Assembly (NCBI GenBank): GCA_046583095.1
Contig: JAYGDB010000116.1
Location: forward strand, 1-64,000
DNA: 64,000 bases
Source: JAJDAN01 sp046583095
GTDB lineage: Bacteria; Myxococcota_A; UBA9160; UBA4427
Reading direction: 5' to 3'
Below the pieces are notes generated by a model, which worked only from the letters and a program-made list of their open reading frames with translations, was not told the DNA's origin and searched no databases. Position numbers and translations under genes: made by a program. Position 1 is the stretch's first letter; each line of letters starts with the position of its first letter. Shown here one piece after another: positions 8,930 to 16,428 of this stretch.

Positions 8930-9672
8930 GGGCTTCGTTCATGACCACTGACACGAACGGGGTTGGGTTCGGTTCGGTCGCCTCTCGGATACGGACGGCC
9001 TCGGGCGCCACCCTCGGCGTGCTCCTGATCGCCTACCTGTACACGGTGGTGACCGCGCCGATCGACGCAACCCAGGGCGTGATCCAGAAAATCCTGTACG
9101 TGCACGTGCCGCTCGCATACGGCGCCTATCTCGGCTTCGTCGTGACAGCCGTCAGTGGTGCCCTGTATCTCTGGAAGGCCGACGAGAAGTGGGACCGGCT
9201 CGCCGTCGCCGGGGCCGAGGTGGGCGTCATCTTCTGCACACTGATGCTCGTCACGGGTCCGATCTGGGCACGGGGAACCTGGGGGAAGTGGTGGAGTTGG
9301 GACCCGCGGCTCACGGTGACCCTGCTCCTCTGGTTCGTCTATCTCGCGTACCTGCTGCTCCGGAACTTCAGCGACGGTGGCTCTCTCACCGCGCGCTTCG
9401 CGGGGGTGTACGGGCTAGTCGGGGCCGCACTGATCCCGCTGAACTACTTCGTGATCGAGATCTTCGGGGGGCGCGGCATGCACCCGGAAAACCTCGAGCG
9501 CGGCAGCCTCGGCGAGGGAATGGGGCTGCCCTTCCTGATCGGCAACCTCACCCTCTTCTTCGCGTTCGCATACTTACTGCTGTTGCGTTGGGAGGTCGAG
9601 ACACTTCGCGCCCGAAATCTCGCGGAGTCCGTCGATCCGATGGCCCGCGTGAGAGAGGAGATCGGGCCGTGA
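8926..9672 (+). CDS. ccmC: Heme handling protein CcmC
   Basis: A six-TM protein of 248 residues with the WWD tryptophan-rich motif 'WGKWWSWDP' (from W119) and two flanking histidines ('HVPLAYGAY' and 'GRGMHPENL') expected to ligate heme. CcmC loads heme onto CcmE. I used the GTG at 8926 because it forms the same 4-nt GTGA overlap as the neighbouring genes; ATG 8941 is a possible alternative five codons in. Confidence 0.93.
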   Translation: MRASFMTTDTNGVGFGSVASRIRTASGATLGVLLIAYLYTVVTAPIDATQGVIQKILYVHVPLAYGAYLGFVVTAVSGALYLWKADEKWDRLAVAGAEVGVIFCTLMLVTGPIWARGTWGKWWSWDPRLTVTLLLWFVYLAYLLLRNFSDGGSLTARFAGVYGLVGAALIPLNYFVIEIFGGRGMHPENLERGSLGEGMGLPFLIGNLTLFFAFAYLLLLRWEVETLRARNLAESVDPMARVREEIGP

Positions 9673-9797
9673 GCTACTTGATCGCCGCGTACGGCGTGAC
9701 CGGCGTCGCCCTCGTCGCCTACTCGGTGTACCTCGTCCGCGAGCGGGTTCGGGCACGTGAGAGCCGCCCTCGAGCCAGGGAAACAAATAACGGTTGA
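9669..9797 (+). CDS. ccmD: Small membrane protein CcmD
   Basis: 42 residues, GTG start overlapping the ccmC stop (GTGA). One membrane helix ('LIAAYGVTGVALVAYSVYLV') is followed by a basic stretch and a short polar tail, as in CcmD, which stabilises CcmC-CcmE within CcmABCD. Position, size and topology all match. It is the last gene of the operon. Confidence 0.82.
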   Translation: MSYLIAAYGVTGVALVAYSVYLVRERVRARESRPRARETNNG

Positions 9798-9825
9798 CAC
9801 CTCCCGAGGGGCGACGCAGTATAGA
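9794..9825 (+). promoter_or_regulatory. Possible promoter overlapping the ccmD stop
   Basis: A perfect TTGACA (9794-9799) is followed by TATAGA (9820-9825), but the spacer is 20 nt, longer than the optimal 17. If used, transcription would enter the non-coding stretch before the zinc-ribbon gene. Confidence 0.3.
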
Positions 9826-9951
9826 AGTCGTTACCTGTGTAAGTGTCTAAGAGAGCGTAGGATTTCGACTCCGGGTTGCCGCGATTCCAGGCCTCGAAAT
9901 GACTTTCGAAGACACTCAGAACGTCCCGCTACGACAGGATTTGCGCGGAAA

Positions 9952-9972
9952 CCTCATCGGCCACCGATGAGG
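9952..9972. promoter_or_regulatory. Perfect palindrome, candidate enhancer-binding site
   Basis: Arms CCTCATCGG and CCGATGAGG are exact complements separated by 3 nt. The centre is about 155 nt upstream of the -24 element at 10117, the usual distance for the upstream site of an NtrC-type activator. It could alternatively form an RNA hairpin. Binding by an activator is inferred. Confidence 0.45.
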
Positions 9973-10115
9973 GTAGTTCGCTTCCCAATGTCCCCCAGGA
10001 CCCCCTAGCCTGGGACAAACCGTTACAGCAATCGATCTCAAGAGCGAGCAGGGAGTAGGAAAAAGATCGAGAAACCGGGCGCCCCCCAGCCGGTCCGGCG
10101 CCGACTCGGATTCCA

Positions 10116-10131
10116 TGGCACGTCACTTGCT
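10116..10131 (+). promoter_or_regulatory. Sigma-54 (RpoN) promoter
   Basis: TGGCACG-TCAC-TTGCT matches the -24/-12 consensus (TGGCACG-N4-TTGCW) at every defined base, with GG at 10117-10118 and GC at 10129-10130 exactly 10 nt apart. Transcription should begin near 10142, about 78 nt before the ATG at 10220. It means the gene downstream needs an enhancer-binding ATPase for expression. Confidence 0.85.
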
Positions 10132-10219
10132 TCTTGTCACGACCATGTCAGGTACAGACAAGAGTCAGTGGTTCAGGCAGGCGGGATCCGGGACCTCGAG
10201 AGAGGAGGCATCCCAAGGG

Positions 10220-10717
10220 ATGGCCAGCATGAAGCGCGGCGTCGGATACTGCGAGAACACGGACTGCGAGGATTACGCCAAGGGTGTCTTCCTCCTCAAC
10301 CACGGTGACACGTTCTATTGCCCCCGCTGCCGCCAGCTCGGCAAGGTCGAGAAGGAGCGCGGCTTCTACACGGGCAACTCGGACATCTTCAAGGAGGTCC
10401 GAGTCGAATATAACTTCGATCCCATCAATGCCGTCTATCGCGAGATCGCGATCGTCCGAGACGAGAGCCTCTGGGGTCGAAACAATGTCTACACATTGCA
10501 GTCACCTCTCATCAAGACCGAGAAGCGCGCGCTGAAGGTCGCCGAGGCGATTCTCGCCAACCTCAACCGCTATCGCGGGCTGATCAACGGGGACGACATC
10601 CCGCGCACCACCGAGATCATCCTGTCGTTCGACGATCCCTTCGACGAGTTCTCACGCAAGTTGCAGCAGCTCTCGAAGGAGTGGGAAGCCAGCGGCCTGC
10701 GGGAGCAGCGCCGCTAA
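10220..10717 (+). CDS. Zinc-ribbon protein of unknown function, sigma-54 controlled
   Basis: 165 residues from ATG 10220, chosen because AGGAGG lies 11 nt upstream and because an earlier in-frame ATG (10115) falls inside the sigma-54 promoter. The N-terminus has paired cysteines (C11, C16, C34, C37; 'FYCPRCRQLG') that should form one zinc ribbon. The rest is a mixed alpha/beta domain with charged helices and no recognised catalytic motif. I do not recognise the family. It is transcribed alone, convergent with the NUDIX gene only 1 nt away. Sigma-54 control suggests a role in a regulated state (nitrogen, motility, development or stress), but nothing in the protein says which. Confidence 0.8.
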   Translation: MASMKRGVGYCENTDCEDYAKGVFLLNHGDTFYCPRCRQLGKVEKERGFYTGNSDIFKEVRVEYNFDPINAVYREIAIVRDESLWGRNNVYTLQSPLIKTEKRALKVAEAILANLNRYRGLINGDDIPRTTEIILSFDDPFDEFSRKLQQLSKEWEASGLREQRR

Positions 10718-10718
10718 C

Positions 10719-11399
10719 TCAATCGCTTTCGGAAGCGGAGCCCCGGGTTCGCTGCCTGGACGGGTTCCGAACTTCGCAGGATGCGCCCTCGCTGTTCACC
10801 GCGGGGGCGCTCTTCGTAGGGCGATCTCCCCGCCAGCGCATTCTGAGATCGATCTTTGCGGCCGCCCAGATTGCGCCCGCTCCCTGCCGCTCTTCCCGCT
10901 CGACCGGGTCGGCGTCCGGCACGAAGGCGTCTCGTAGGGGCTCGAGGTACCAAGGAAACAACGTGTCGGGCAGCAGCAGCGGGTGGAACCAGGCGAGCGC
11001 GCGGCTCTCGCCGCTGGTTCGCAGCTCACCCGCAACGGGACGACAGGCGAACACTTGCGCGACGTGGGGACGAAATCCAGTCCTGCGGTAGGTACCCACG
11101 TGCCGGTCGACAGCAATCACCAGCCCGGTCTCCTCGCGCACCTCACGCTCGAGGGCCTCCTCGAGCGACTCCAGCCCCTCGACCTGCCCGCCGGGCAGCT
11201 CCCAACCCCGAATGTCATTGCGAACCGCCAGCAGTACCTGGTCTCCGTCCCGCACGACAGCCTGGACGACGACCAGCTCGCCTCGCTCGATTGCCGGCGA
11301 GACGAGCCCCCACCACGCGATCCGCAGATAGCTTCCAACGCCGGCGACGCAGGAGCCGACCGCCGAAAGCAGCGGGAGTCGGGCGCGCAGCCGACTCAG
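10719..11399 (-). CDS. NUDIX hydrolase, probable CTG start
   Basis: The Nudix box is complete ('GGQVEGLESLEEALEREV' then REETGL), giving the metal-binding REUxEExGU helix; members cleave nucleoside diphosphates linked to another moiety. The first standard start is GTG 11255, but that would remove the first strand of the fold: the frame stays open upstream and reads 'RIAWWGLVSPAIERGELVVV' then QAVVRDG, as expected for a Nudix N-terminus. No ATG, GTG or TTG occurs in that extension. A CTG at 11399 overlaps the hisG stop as CTGA, copying the ATGA/GTGA couplings nearby, and gives 226 residues. The substrate is unknown. If only standard starts are allowed, the gene is 10719-11255. Confidence 0.75.
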   Translation of the reverse strand: MSRLRARLPLLSAVGSCVAGVGSYLRIAWWGLVSPAIERGELVVVQAVVRDGDQVLLAVRNDIRGWELPGGQVEGLESLEEALEREVREETGLVIAVDRHVGTYRRTGFRPHVAQVFACRPVAGELRTSGESRALAWFHPLLLPDTLFPWYLEPLRDAFVPDADPVEREERQGAGAIWAAAKIDLRMRWRGDRPTKSAPAVNSEGASCEVRNPSRQRTRGSASESD

Positions 11400-12286
11400 T
11401 GGACGATCTTGGTGAGGGAGGTCTCGATGATGCCGCGCGCACCAGCCTCAGCAAGCTGCACGATGATCTCGCGCACCAGCCTCTCCTCGACGACGGTCGT
11501 CACTTCGACCCAGCTGTCGTCGGCGAGGGGTGCCAAGGTCGGCGTGTTGAGTGCAGGCAGCAATTCGAGCACCTTCGAGAGCCGAGCCCGAGGGACGTTC
11601 ATCGAGAGATTCACCTGGCTCGCGGCTGCGATCGCCCCGAGCATGAGAAGCCGGAGCTGCTCCATCTTGGCGCGCTTCCAGGGATCCTCGGCAGCCTCAT
11701 GGTTGGCGATGAAACGCGGTGTGCTCTCCATCACCACCTCGAGAACCTCGAGGTCGTTGCTTCGCAGGCTGGCACCGGAATCGGTGACATCGAGGATGGC
11801 ATCGGCAAGCACGGGCGGCTTCACCTCAGTGGCACCCCAGGAGAACTCGATCAACGCGGCGACCCCTGCAGCCTCGAAGTGGCTCTCGGCCAGGCCCACC
11901 GCCTCGCTGGCGATGCGCTTGCCCTCGAGGTCCTGGATGCTCGTGAAACCCGAGCCCTGCTTCACCGCCAATACCCACTGGATCGGCGAATAGTTCGGCC
12001 AGGGTGCCTTCAGGTCGGCGAGTTCGACCACGTCGACCCGATTCTCCTGGATCCAATCATGGCCCGCGATTCCACAGTCCATCGCACCCTGGGCGACGTA
12101 GCGCGCCATCTCTTGGGGCCGGATCAGGACACACTCGATCTCCGGATCGTCGATGGTGGGGAAATAGGAACGGCTCGAAAAGCGAACATCGAAGCCGGCA
12201 CGGGCGAGCATCGTCCGGGTCGTCTCCTGGAGCGTGCCCTTGGGCAGCCCCAGCCGCAGACACGGCGAGGTCTTCTCTTGACTCAC
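11396..12286 (-). CDS. hisG: ATP phosphoribosyltransferase HisG (long form)
   Basis: The first step of histidine synthesis: ATP + PRPP to phosphoribosyl-ATP. 296 residues, the long form with a C-terminal ACT-like regulatory domain that lets histidine inhibit the enzyme. The N-terminus 'LRLGLPKGTLQE' and the PRPP-loop region 'ILDVTDSGASLRSNDLEVLE' are typical. The frame is open to 12391, but GTG 12286 overlaps the hisI stop (GTGA) and places the conserved LGLPKG segment at the usual position. Being long-form, it should not need HisZ. Confidence 0.93.
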   Translation of the reverse strand: MSQEKTSPCLRLGLPKGTLQETTRTMLARAGFDVRFSSRSYFPTIDDPEIECVLIRPQEMARYVAQGAMDCGIAGHDWIQENRVDVVELADLKAPWPNYSPIQWVLAVKQGSGFTSIQDLEGKRIASEAVGLAESHFEAAGVAALIEFSWGATEVKPPVLADAILDVTDSGASLRSNDLEVLEVVMESTPRFIANHEAAEDPWKRAKMEQLRLLMLGAIAAASQVNLSMNVPRARLSKVLELLPALNTPTLAPLADDSWVEVTTVVEERLVREIIVQLAEAGARGIIETSLTKIVH

Positions 12287-12675
12287 TTCTTGTAGACCTC
12301 CTGGGGGTCGAAGATGGGTTCGCTTACCACCTCGTACCCGCCATGCTCCTCGACCTTTCGGAAGAAGCAGCTGATCCGACCCGTGTGACAAGCGGCCCCG
12401 CCCTTCTGCTCGACCTTGAGGAGGACGACATCGCCATCGCAGTCGATGTACATCGACTTCACCTGCTGGGTGTTCCCGCTCTCTTCTCCCTTGTGCCAGA
12501 GCCGGTTGCGCGACCGGCTCCAGTAATGCACCTCACCCGACTCCAGCGTGCGATCGAAGGCATCCTCGTTCATGAATGCCACCATCAGGACCTCTCCCGT
12601 GGTGTCATCCTGAGCGATCGCGGTCACGAGACCGCCGCCCTTGGCGAAATCGAGTTCGGTCTTCGGATCCGGCAT
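12283..12675 (-). CDS. hisI: Phosphoribosyl-AMP cyclohydrolase HisI
   Basis: The third step of histidine synthesis, opening the purine ring of PR-AMP. 130 residues, cyclohydrolase domain only (no fused HisE). Conserved segments are 'MVAFMNEDAF', 'HYWSRSRNRLWHKGEESGN' and the zinc-binding 'DCDGDV...ACHTGRISCF' cysteines. ATG 12675 is the likely start ('MPDPKTELDFAKGGGL'); no Shine-Dalgarno precedes it, but a -10-like box lies 10 nt away. Coupled to hisG. Confidence 0.93.
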   Translation of the reverse strand: MPDPKTELDFAKGGGLVTAIAQDDTTGEVLMVAFMNEDAFDRTLESGEVHYWSRSRNRLWHKGEESGNTQQVKSMYIDCDGDVVLLKVEQKGGAACHTGRISCFFRKVEEHGGYEVVSEPIFDPQEVYKK

Positions 12676-12685
12676 CGGGCGCCGG

Positions 12686-12715
12686 AATCTAACGCGACCC
12701 CAGGGCCTCCGCCAA
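12686..12715 (-). promoter_or_regulatory. Promoter for hisI-hisG-NUDIX
   Basis: On the minus strand TTGGCG (12715-12710), an 18-nt spacer, then TAGATT (12691-12686), ending 10 nt before the hisI ATG. It overlaps the 3' end of plsB and would give a leader of only a few bases. Confidence 0.45.
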
Positions 12716-15376
12716 ACGCTCGCGGAAGTCCACCAGAGCGTGCCACTCCTCCCCCCGGGCATAGCGGGCCTCGGAAGAGCGGCGGCTCCCGCTGTGGTTC
12801 TCCACGAGGATTCGACGTTCTACCAGCAGGTCGAGGACATTCGAGAAGGTCGCGTCGTTAGCGGCCTCGGGCCGCGCGGCTTCCCCGAGGAGTTCCGACC
12901 GCTCGAAGTACTCGGCGGCCTGCTTCCGGAGTCCCCGCTTGTCGATGTCGACGTTTTCGTCCGCGTCGGAATCGAGCACCGCCAACGCCGAGCAACACGC
13001 CATGTAGGCCTCGATCACGCCCCGCGACTGCTCGGCAAGGCAGGCGAGGATCGCCTCTCCAGACGGGGTCGCCCGCCAGACATCCTCCTCGCAACAGGCC
13101 CAACCCGAGGTCTCGAAGTGCCGTAGGCAGCGCTCCTGGCTGGCTGCCAGGACGTCCCCACCCGGCACGAAGAACTCGCGGTAGAGGATCTCGTGCCACG
13201 CCTCGAAGTCGTCATCCAACTCCTTCTGGGTCGAGCCGCGCAGCAGGCTGAGGGCCAGCAGACTCGGAGTCGCCAAGAAGTGAGTGATCGAGTTCCGGTA
13301 GATGTCGAGGGCTCGCCGGCGCGACTCGGCGTAGTAGAGGATCTCGCCCCGGGGATCCTGGACCAACTGCAACAGATCGGCCCGCAGCAGAAAGGCAATC
13401 GAGTCCTCGAACGAGCCCTCGTCGGCCGCCAGCGCCGGGGTGAGACGAACTCCCTGCAGGCGCAGCAACTCCACGATCTGCTGCATTCGCTCCACCAGCT
13501 CTGTACGCACGAGGCCCCGGTGCGGAACACCCATCAACACCGTTGCGGCCACCGACGTCGCGTTGGCGGCCATCGCGCCGTTGATCTTCTCGACGATCCG
13601 GCGTCCGAGCCGCTCGATGAACGCGCGCTTCTCGATCCGCAGACGCTCGGCTTCGCCCGCCTCGCAGCGCTCGATGTAGGCCGAGCTGAAGCGCTCCCGG
13701 TTCTCGCCCAGCTCGGCGGCCAGCGAGATCGGACGGTCATAGCGAACGTGCACGGTGCCCAAGCGGCTCCGGAGATACTTCAGCGCGCGAACCAGGGCGA
13801 GCGTGCTTTCCTTCTCCTTCTGAGCGCCCTCGAGCTCGTCCACCATCGAGCTCTCCTCGACCAGGCGCTCGTACCCGAAGGCAACCGGGACGAAGAAGAA
13901 GTCCCGCCGGCTGCTCTCGATGAAGGATTCCACCTGCCAGGTGAGCATTCCGAAGCGCGGCGGCAGCGACTTGCCTGTGCGCGATCGCCCGCCCTCGATG
14001 AAGAACAGCTGGGTGAGCCCCTCGCGAACGAGGTGACCGAGATAAGAACGGAACACCTCGCGGTAGAGCGGATCCTCGAACGACTGGCGCATGAAGAAGG
14101 CGCCACAGCGCCGGAACAGGTAGCCGAACGGCCCGAAGCGCATGTTGTCCCGTGCGCCGATATGGGGGGGAAGCATGAAGTTGCGGTACAGCAGATCGGA
14201 TGCGAGCAGGAAATCGAAATAGGAGCGGTGGTTCGGAACCAACACGATCGGATGCTGCTTGGCGGTGTCCGCCATCTCTTCGAGACCCTCCACCTCGATC
14301 GAGGAGAAGAGCCGCCGGAAGAGGATGCGGCAGAGCAGATCGGCGGCAGCCAGCAGGGTCGAGTTCATCCGGGCCGCGATCTCGCGGAACATCTTCTCCG
14401 CCTCGCTCTGGGCCCGCGCGGGCGAACTCTTGGGGCTGCGAGCGCGCACGGCGATCGCCGCCTGCACGCCCGGGTCGGTGAGCACGTCGTCTCGCACTCG
14501 AGTCTGGGAGCGAAGCGTCGGCCCCTCGACGACCTTCTCTTCGCGATACAGGTAGATGAGGATTGCCCGGCGGATCTTGCGTGCGATCCGGGCTGCACCC
14601 TCCTCCCGGCGTTCGGCGATGAAACCCGACAGGTCGATGGGCTCACCGGTCTTGATCGCCAGGCTGCGATAGGTGGCGAGAAAGCGCATCACCTTGGCGA
14701 GGTCCGAAGGCCGGGTCAGTGCGCCGTAGTCGAGGTTCAGGAAGCGGCTCGGGCTGCGGGGACCCTTGCGCCAGAAGAGCGCGAGGGGAACGATGACGGT
14801 CGGCGTCTCCACATCCCAGACGGCGCGGACTGCAACCTCGAGCAGGTCCAGCTCGTCTTGGCGGCGGTTGCGACGGCCGCGCAGCCAGGTCCGAAAGCGC
14901 GCGGTGCGAAGGAAGAGGAAGAAGGACTGGCCGCTCGGCGCCAGAGCCCGAACGTGTTCGCGGGCGTCGTTTCGGTCGAGCGCCTTGGGCTGCACCCGCT
15001 TGCGCCGCAGCGCGATCCGTAACCAGTCGAAGACGGGACGGTAGTAGTGGAAGTGAATCCCGTTCGCGAAGGCCGAGAGCCGCAGCCCGGCTCGCTGCAG
15101 GACAGAATTGAAGAGGAAGTAGTCGAGCCGGCTCGAGTAGCGCATCACGAAGATGACGCTGCCGGCTTGCTCGAACTCGCGAAGCCGGTCGACGGTCTCG
15201 GAATCCAGGCCGAAGTGGCTGAAGTAGCGCCGCTCGAGGCCCCGCAACAGCAGGTTGAAGCGCGGCGTCATCGCGGAGAGGGGATCCGCACCGTCAGGCA
15301 GGCCGAGGCGAGCGAGGTCGGGACCGGCTCCGACTCTCTCGCGCTCGCGTGAAGCTTCCATCGGGGGCTGGGACAT
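12689..15376 (-). CDS. plsB: Glycerol-3-phosphate acyltransferase PlsB
   Basis: 895 residues, full-size PlsB, which acylates sn-1 of glycerol-3-phosphate at the inner membrane. The acyltransferase core has motif I 'VPNHRSYFDF' (H383, D388), motif II 'GAFFMRQSFEDPLYREVF', motif III 'FFIEGGRSRTGK' and motif IV 'VPVAFGYERLVEE'. Large helical regions flank it as in E. coli PlsB. The 3' end stops 13 nt before hisI. The ATG start has TACCCT 8 nt upstream and no obvious Shine-Dalgarno, suggesting a very short leader. Confidence 0.93.
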   Translation of the reverse strand: MSQPPMEASRERERVGAGPDLARLGLPDGADPLSAMTPRFNLLLRGLERRYFSHFGLDSETVDRLREFEQAGSVIFVMRYSSRLDYFLFNSVLQRAGLRLSAFANGIHFHYYRPVFDWLRIALRRKRVQPKALDRNDAREHVRALAPSGQSFFLFLRTARFRTWLRGRRNRRQDELDLLEVAVRAVWDVETPTVIVPLALFWRKGPRSPSRFLNLDYGALTRPSDLAKVMRFLATYRSLAIKTGEPIDLSGFIAERREEGAARIARKIRRAILIYLYREEKVVEGPTLRSQTRVRDDVLTDPGVQAAIAVRARSPKSSPARAQSEAEKMFREIAARMNSTLLAAADLLCRILFRRLFSSIEVEGLEEMADTAKQHPIVLVPNHRSYFDFLLASDLLYRNFMLPPHIGARDNMRFGPFGYLFRRCGAFFMRQSFEDPLYREVFRSYLGHLVREGLTQLFFIEGGRSRTGKSLPPRFGMLTWQVESFIESSRRDFFFVPVAFGYERLVEESSMVDELEGAQKEKESTLALVRALKYLRSRLGTVHVRYDRPISLAAELGENRERFSSAYIERCEAGEAERLRIEKRAFIERLGRRIVEKINGAMAANATSVAATVLMGVPHRGLVRTELVERMQQIVELLRLQGVRLTPALAADEGSFEDSIAFLLRADLLQLVQDPRGEILYYAESRRRALDIYRNSITHFLATPSLLALSLLRGSTQKELDDDFEAWHEILYREFFVPGGDVLAASQERCLRHFETSGWACCEEDVWRATPSGEAILACLAEQSRGVIEAYMACCSALAVLDSDADENVDIDKRGLRKQAAEYFERSELLGEAARPEAANDATFSNVLDLLVERRILVENHSGSRRSSEARYARGEEWHALVDFRERLAEALGSR

Positions 15377-15491
15377 CAGCGGTCAGGGTACCGGCGCGCG
15401 ATGCCACGGGGCAACGCGTACCGCCGCCTGCACCCGGCTCGCGCAGGAGGCGACTTCGCGGCGTTCTCCCGGGAGCCGGTATCGACTCTCG

Positions 15492-16355
15492 CTACTCCGG
15501 GAGCAGGATCTGGCCGGCCTGCATGCCTTCGGCAATCTCCTGCGGCGTCCACAGCGCGCTGGGATCGGCCTTCGTGACGCCTGTGGTCGTCACCATCTTC
15601 ATCTCGGCGATACGACCCCCACCGCAGAAGAACGTCTTGCCGGTGATGTCCTTCGCCAGGTCGCTTGCGAGATAGGTGACCAGGGGCGACACCGCAGCCG
15701 GATCCATACGGGCCTTCATGTCCTCGTTGTCGAAGCCACCCAGGTCCTCGGTGAGCCGCGTCAGTGCGACAGGAGCGAGGATGCAGACACGGATGTTGTA
15801 CTTCTTGCCCTCGATCGCCAGGCAGCGGCTGAAGCCCGCGATGCCGGCCTTGGCGGCGCCGTAGTTGCATTGCCCGAAGTTGCCGTTCAGACCCGAGGTC
15901 GAGGACGTGTTGATGATCGAGCCGCCCGCGCCGCGCTCCTTCATGTGGTTGTAGATCGCGTGGGTCACGCAGTAGGTGCCTCGGAGGTGGACGGCGAGGA
16001 CAGGATCCCAGAAGTCTTCCGTGGTGTTCGCAAAGGACTTGTCGCGCAGGATGCCGGCGTTGTTGACCAGGCAATCCACCTGGTCGAAGGCCTCGAGGGC
16101 CGTCTTCAGAATGCCCTGCCCCCCGGCGATGGTGGAGACGTCGTCGTAGTTCGCGACCGCTTCGCCGCCAGCCTGCTTGACCAGGTCGACGGTCTCGTCG
16201 GCCATCGAGGAGCCACCGCCGGTACCGTCGCGTGCGCCCCCGAGATCGTTGGCGACAATGGCAGCGCCTTCCTTGGCCATGGCGAGCGAGTGCTGGCGGC
16301 CGAGACCGCCTCCGGCTCCGGTGATGACGACGACTTTGCCTTCCAACAGGCCCAT
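15492..16355 (-). CDS. SDR family 3-hydroxyacyl-CoA dehydrogenase-like protein
   Basis: A 287-residue short-chain dehydrogenase. It has the cofactor loop 'TGAGGGLGRQHSLAMA', 'NNAGIL', the catalytic serine in 'INTSSTSGLNGNFGQ' and YxxxK in 'NYGAAKAGI'. The long 'NDLGGARDGTGGGSS' insertion after strand 2 and the 'NAGILRDKSF' segment resemble the dehydrogenase domain of MFE-2-type beta-oxidation enzymes, so the likely substrate is a 3-hydroxyacyl-CoA. A good ribosome-binding site (CAGGAG) precedes the ATG. Cofactor preference cannot be stated with confidence. Confidence 0.85.
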   Translation of the reverse strand: MGLLEGKVVVITGAGGGLGRQHSLAMAKEGAAIVANDLGGARDGTGGGSSMADETVDLVKQAGGEAVANYDDVSTIAGGQGILKTALEAFDQVDCLVNNAGILRDKSFANTTEDFWDPVLAVHLRGTYCVTHAIYNHMKERGAGGSIINTSSTSGLNGNFGQCNYGAAKAGIAGFSRCLAIEGKKYNIRVCILAPVALTRLTEDLGGFDNEDMKARMDPAAVSPLVTYLASDLAKDITGKTFFCGGGRIAEMKMVTTTGVTKADPSALWTPQEIAEGMQAGQILLPE

Positions 16356-16428
16356 GGGGGTACTCCTGTATTCGTGGTGGGGATTCGGTCAATCCTGGAA
16401 AAGGGAAACGATCCTAGCCAACACCAGG

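Larger units (their letters stand above)
9798..10219. other. 422-nt intergenic region with hairpins and sigma-54 promoter
   Basis: No convincing gene is present. Open frames here have arginine/proline-rich composition and no ribosome-binding site. It holds the candidate promoter at 9794-9825, a perfect palindrome (9952-9972), a 6-bp stem CCCAGG/CCTGGG (9994-10014) and the sigma-54 promoter (10116-10131). It is less GC-rich than the neighbouring coding sequence. Confidence 0.6.

Noticed and set aside
9757..10008. Small open frame starting inside ccmD
   Set aside because: No ribosome-binding site and an arginine-rich product; the region is better explained as non-coding.
10721..10734. CGCTT-TCGG-AAGCG stem at the end of the zinc-ribbon/NUDIX convergent pair, as a terminator
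   Set aside because: Only 5 bp, inside the NUDIX coding end, and without a T-run.
13193..15022. 609-codon plus-strand frame opposite plsB
   Set aside because: Shadow of plsB. No ribosome-binding site, and composition is unlike protein-coding sequence here.
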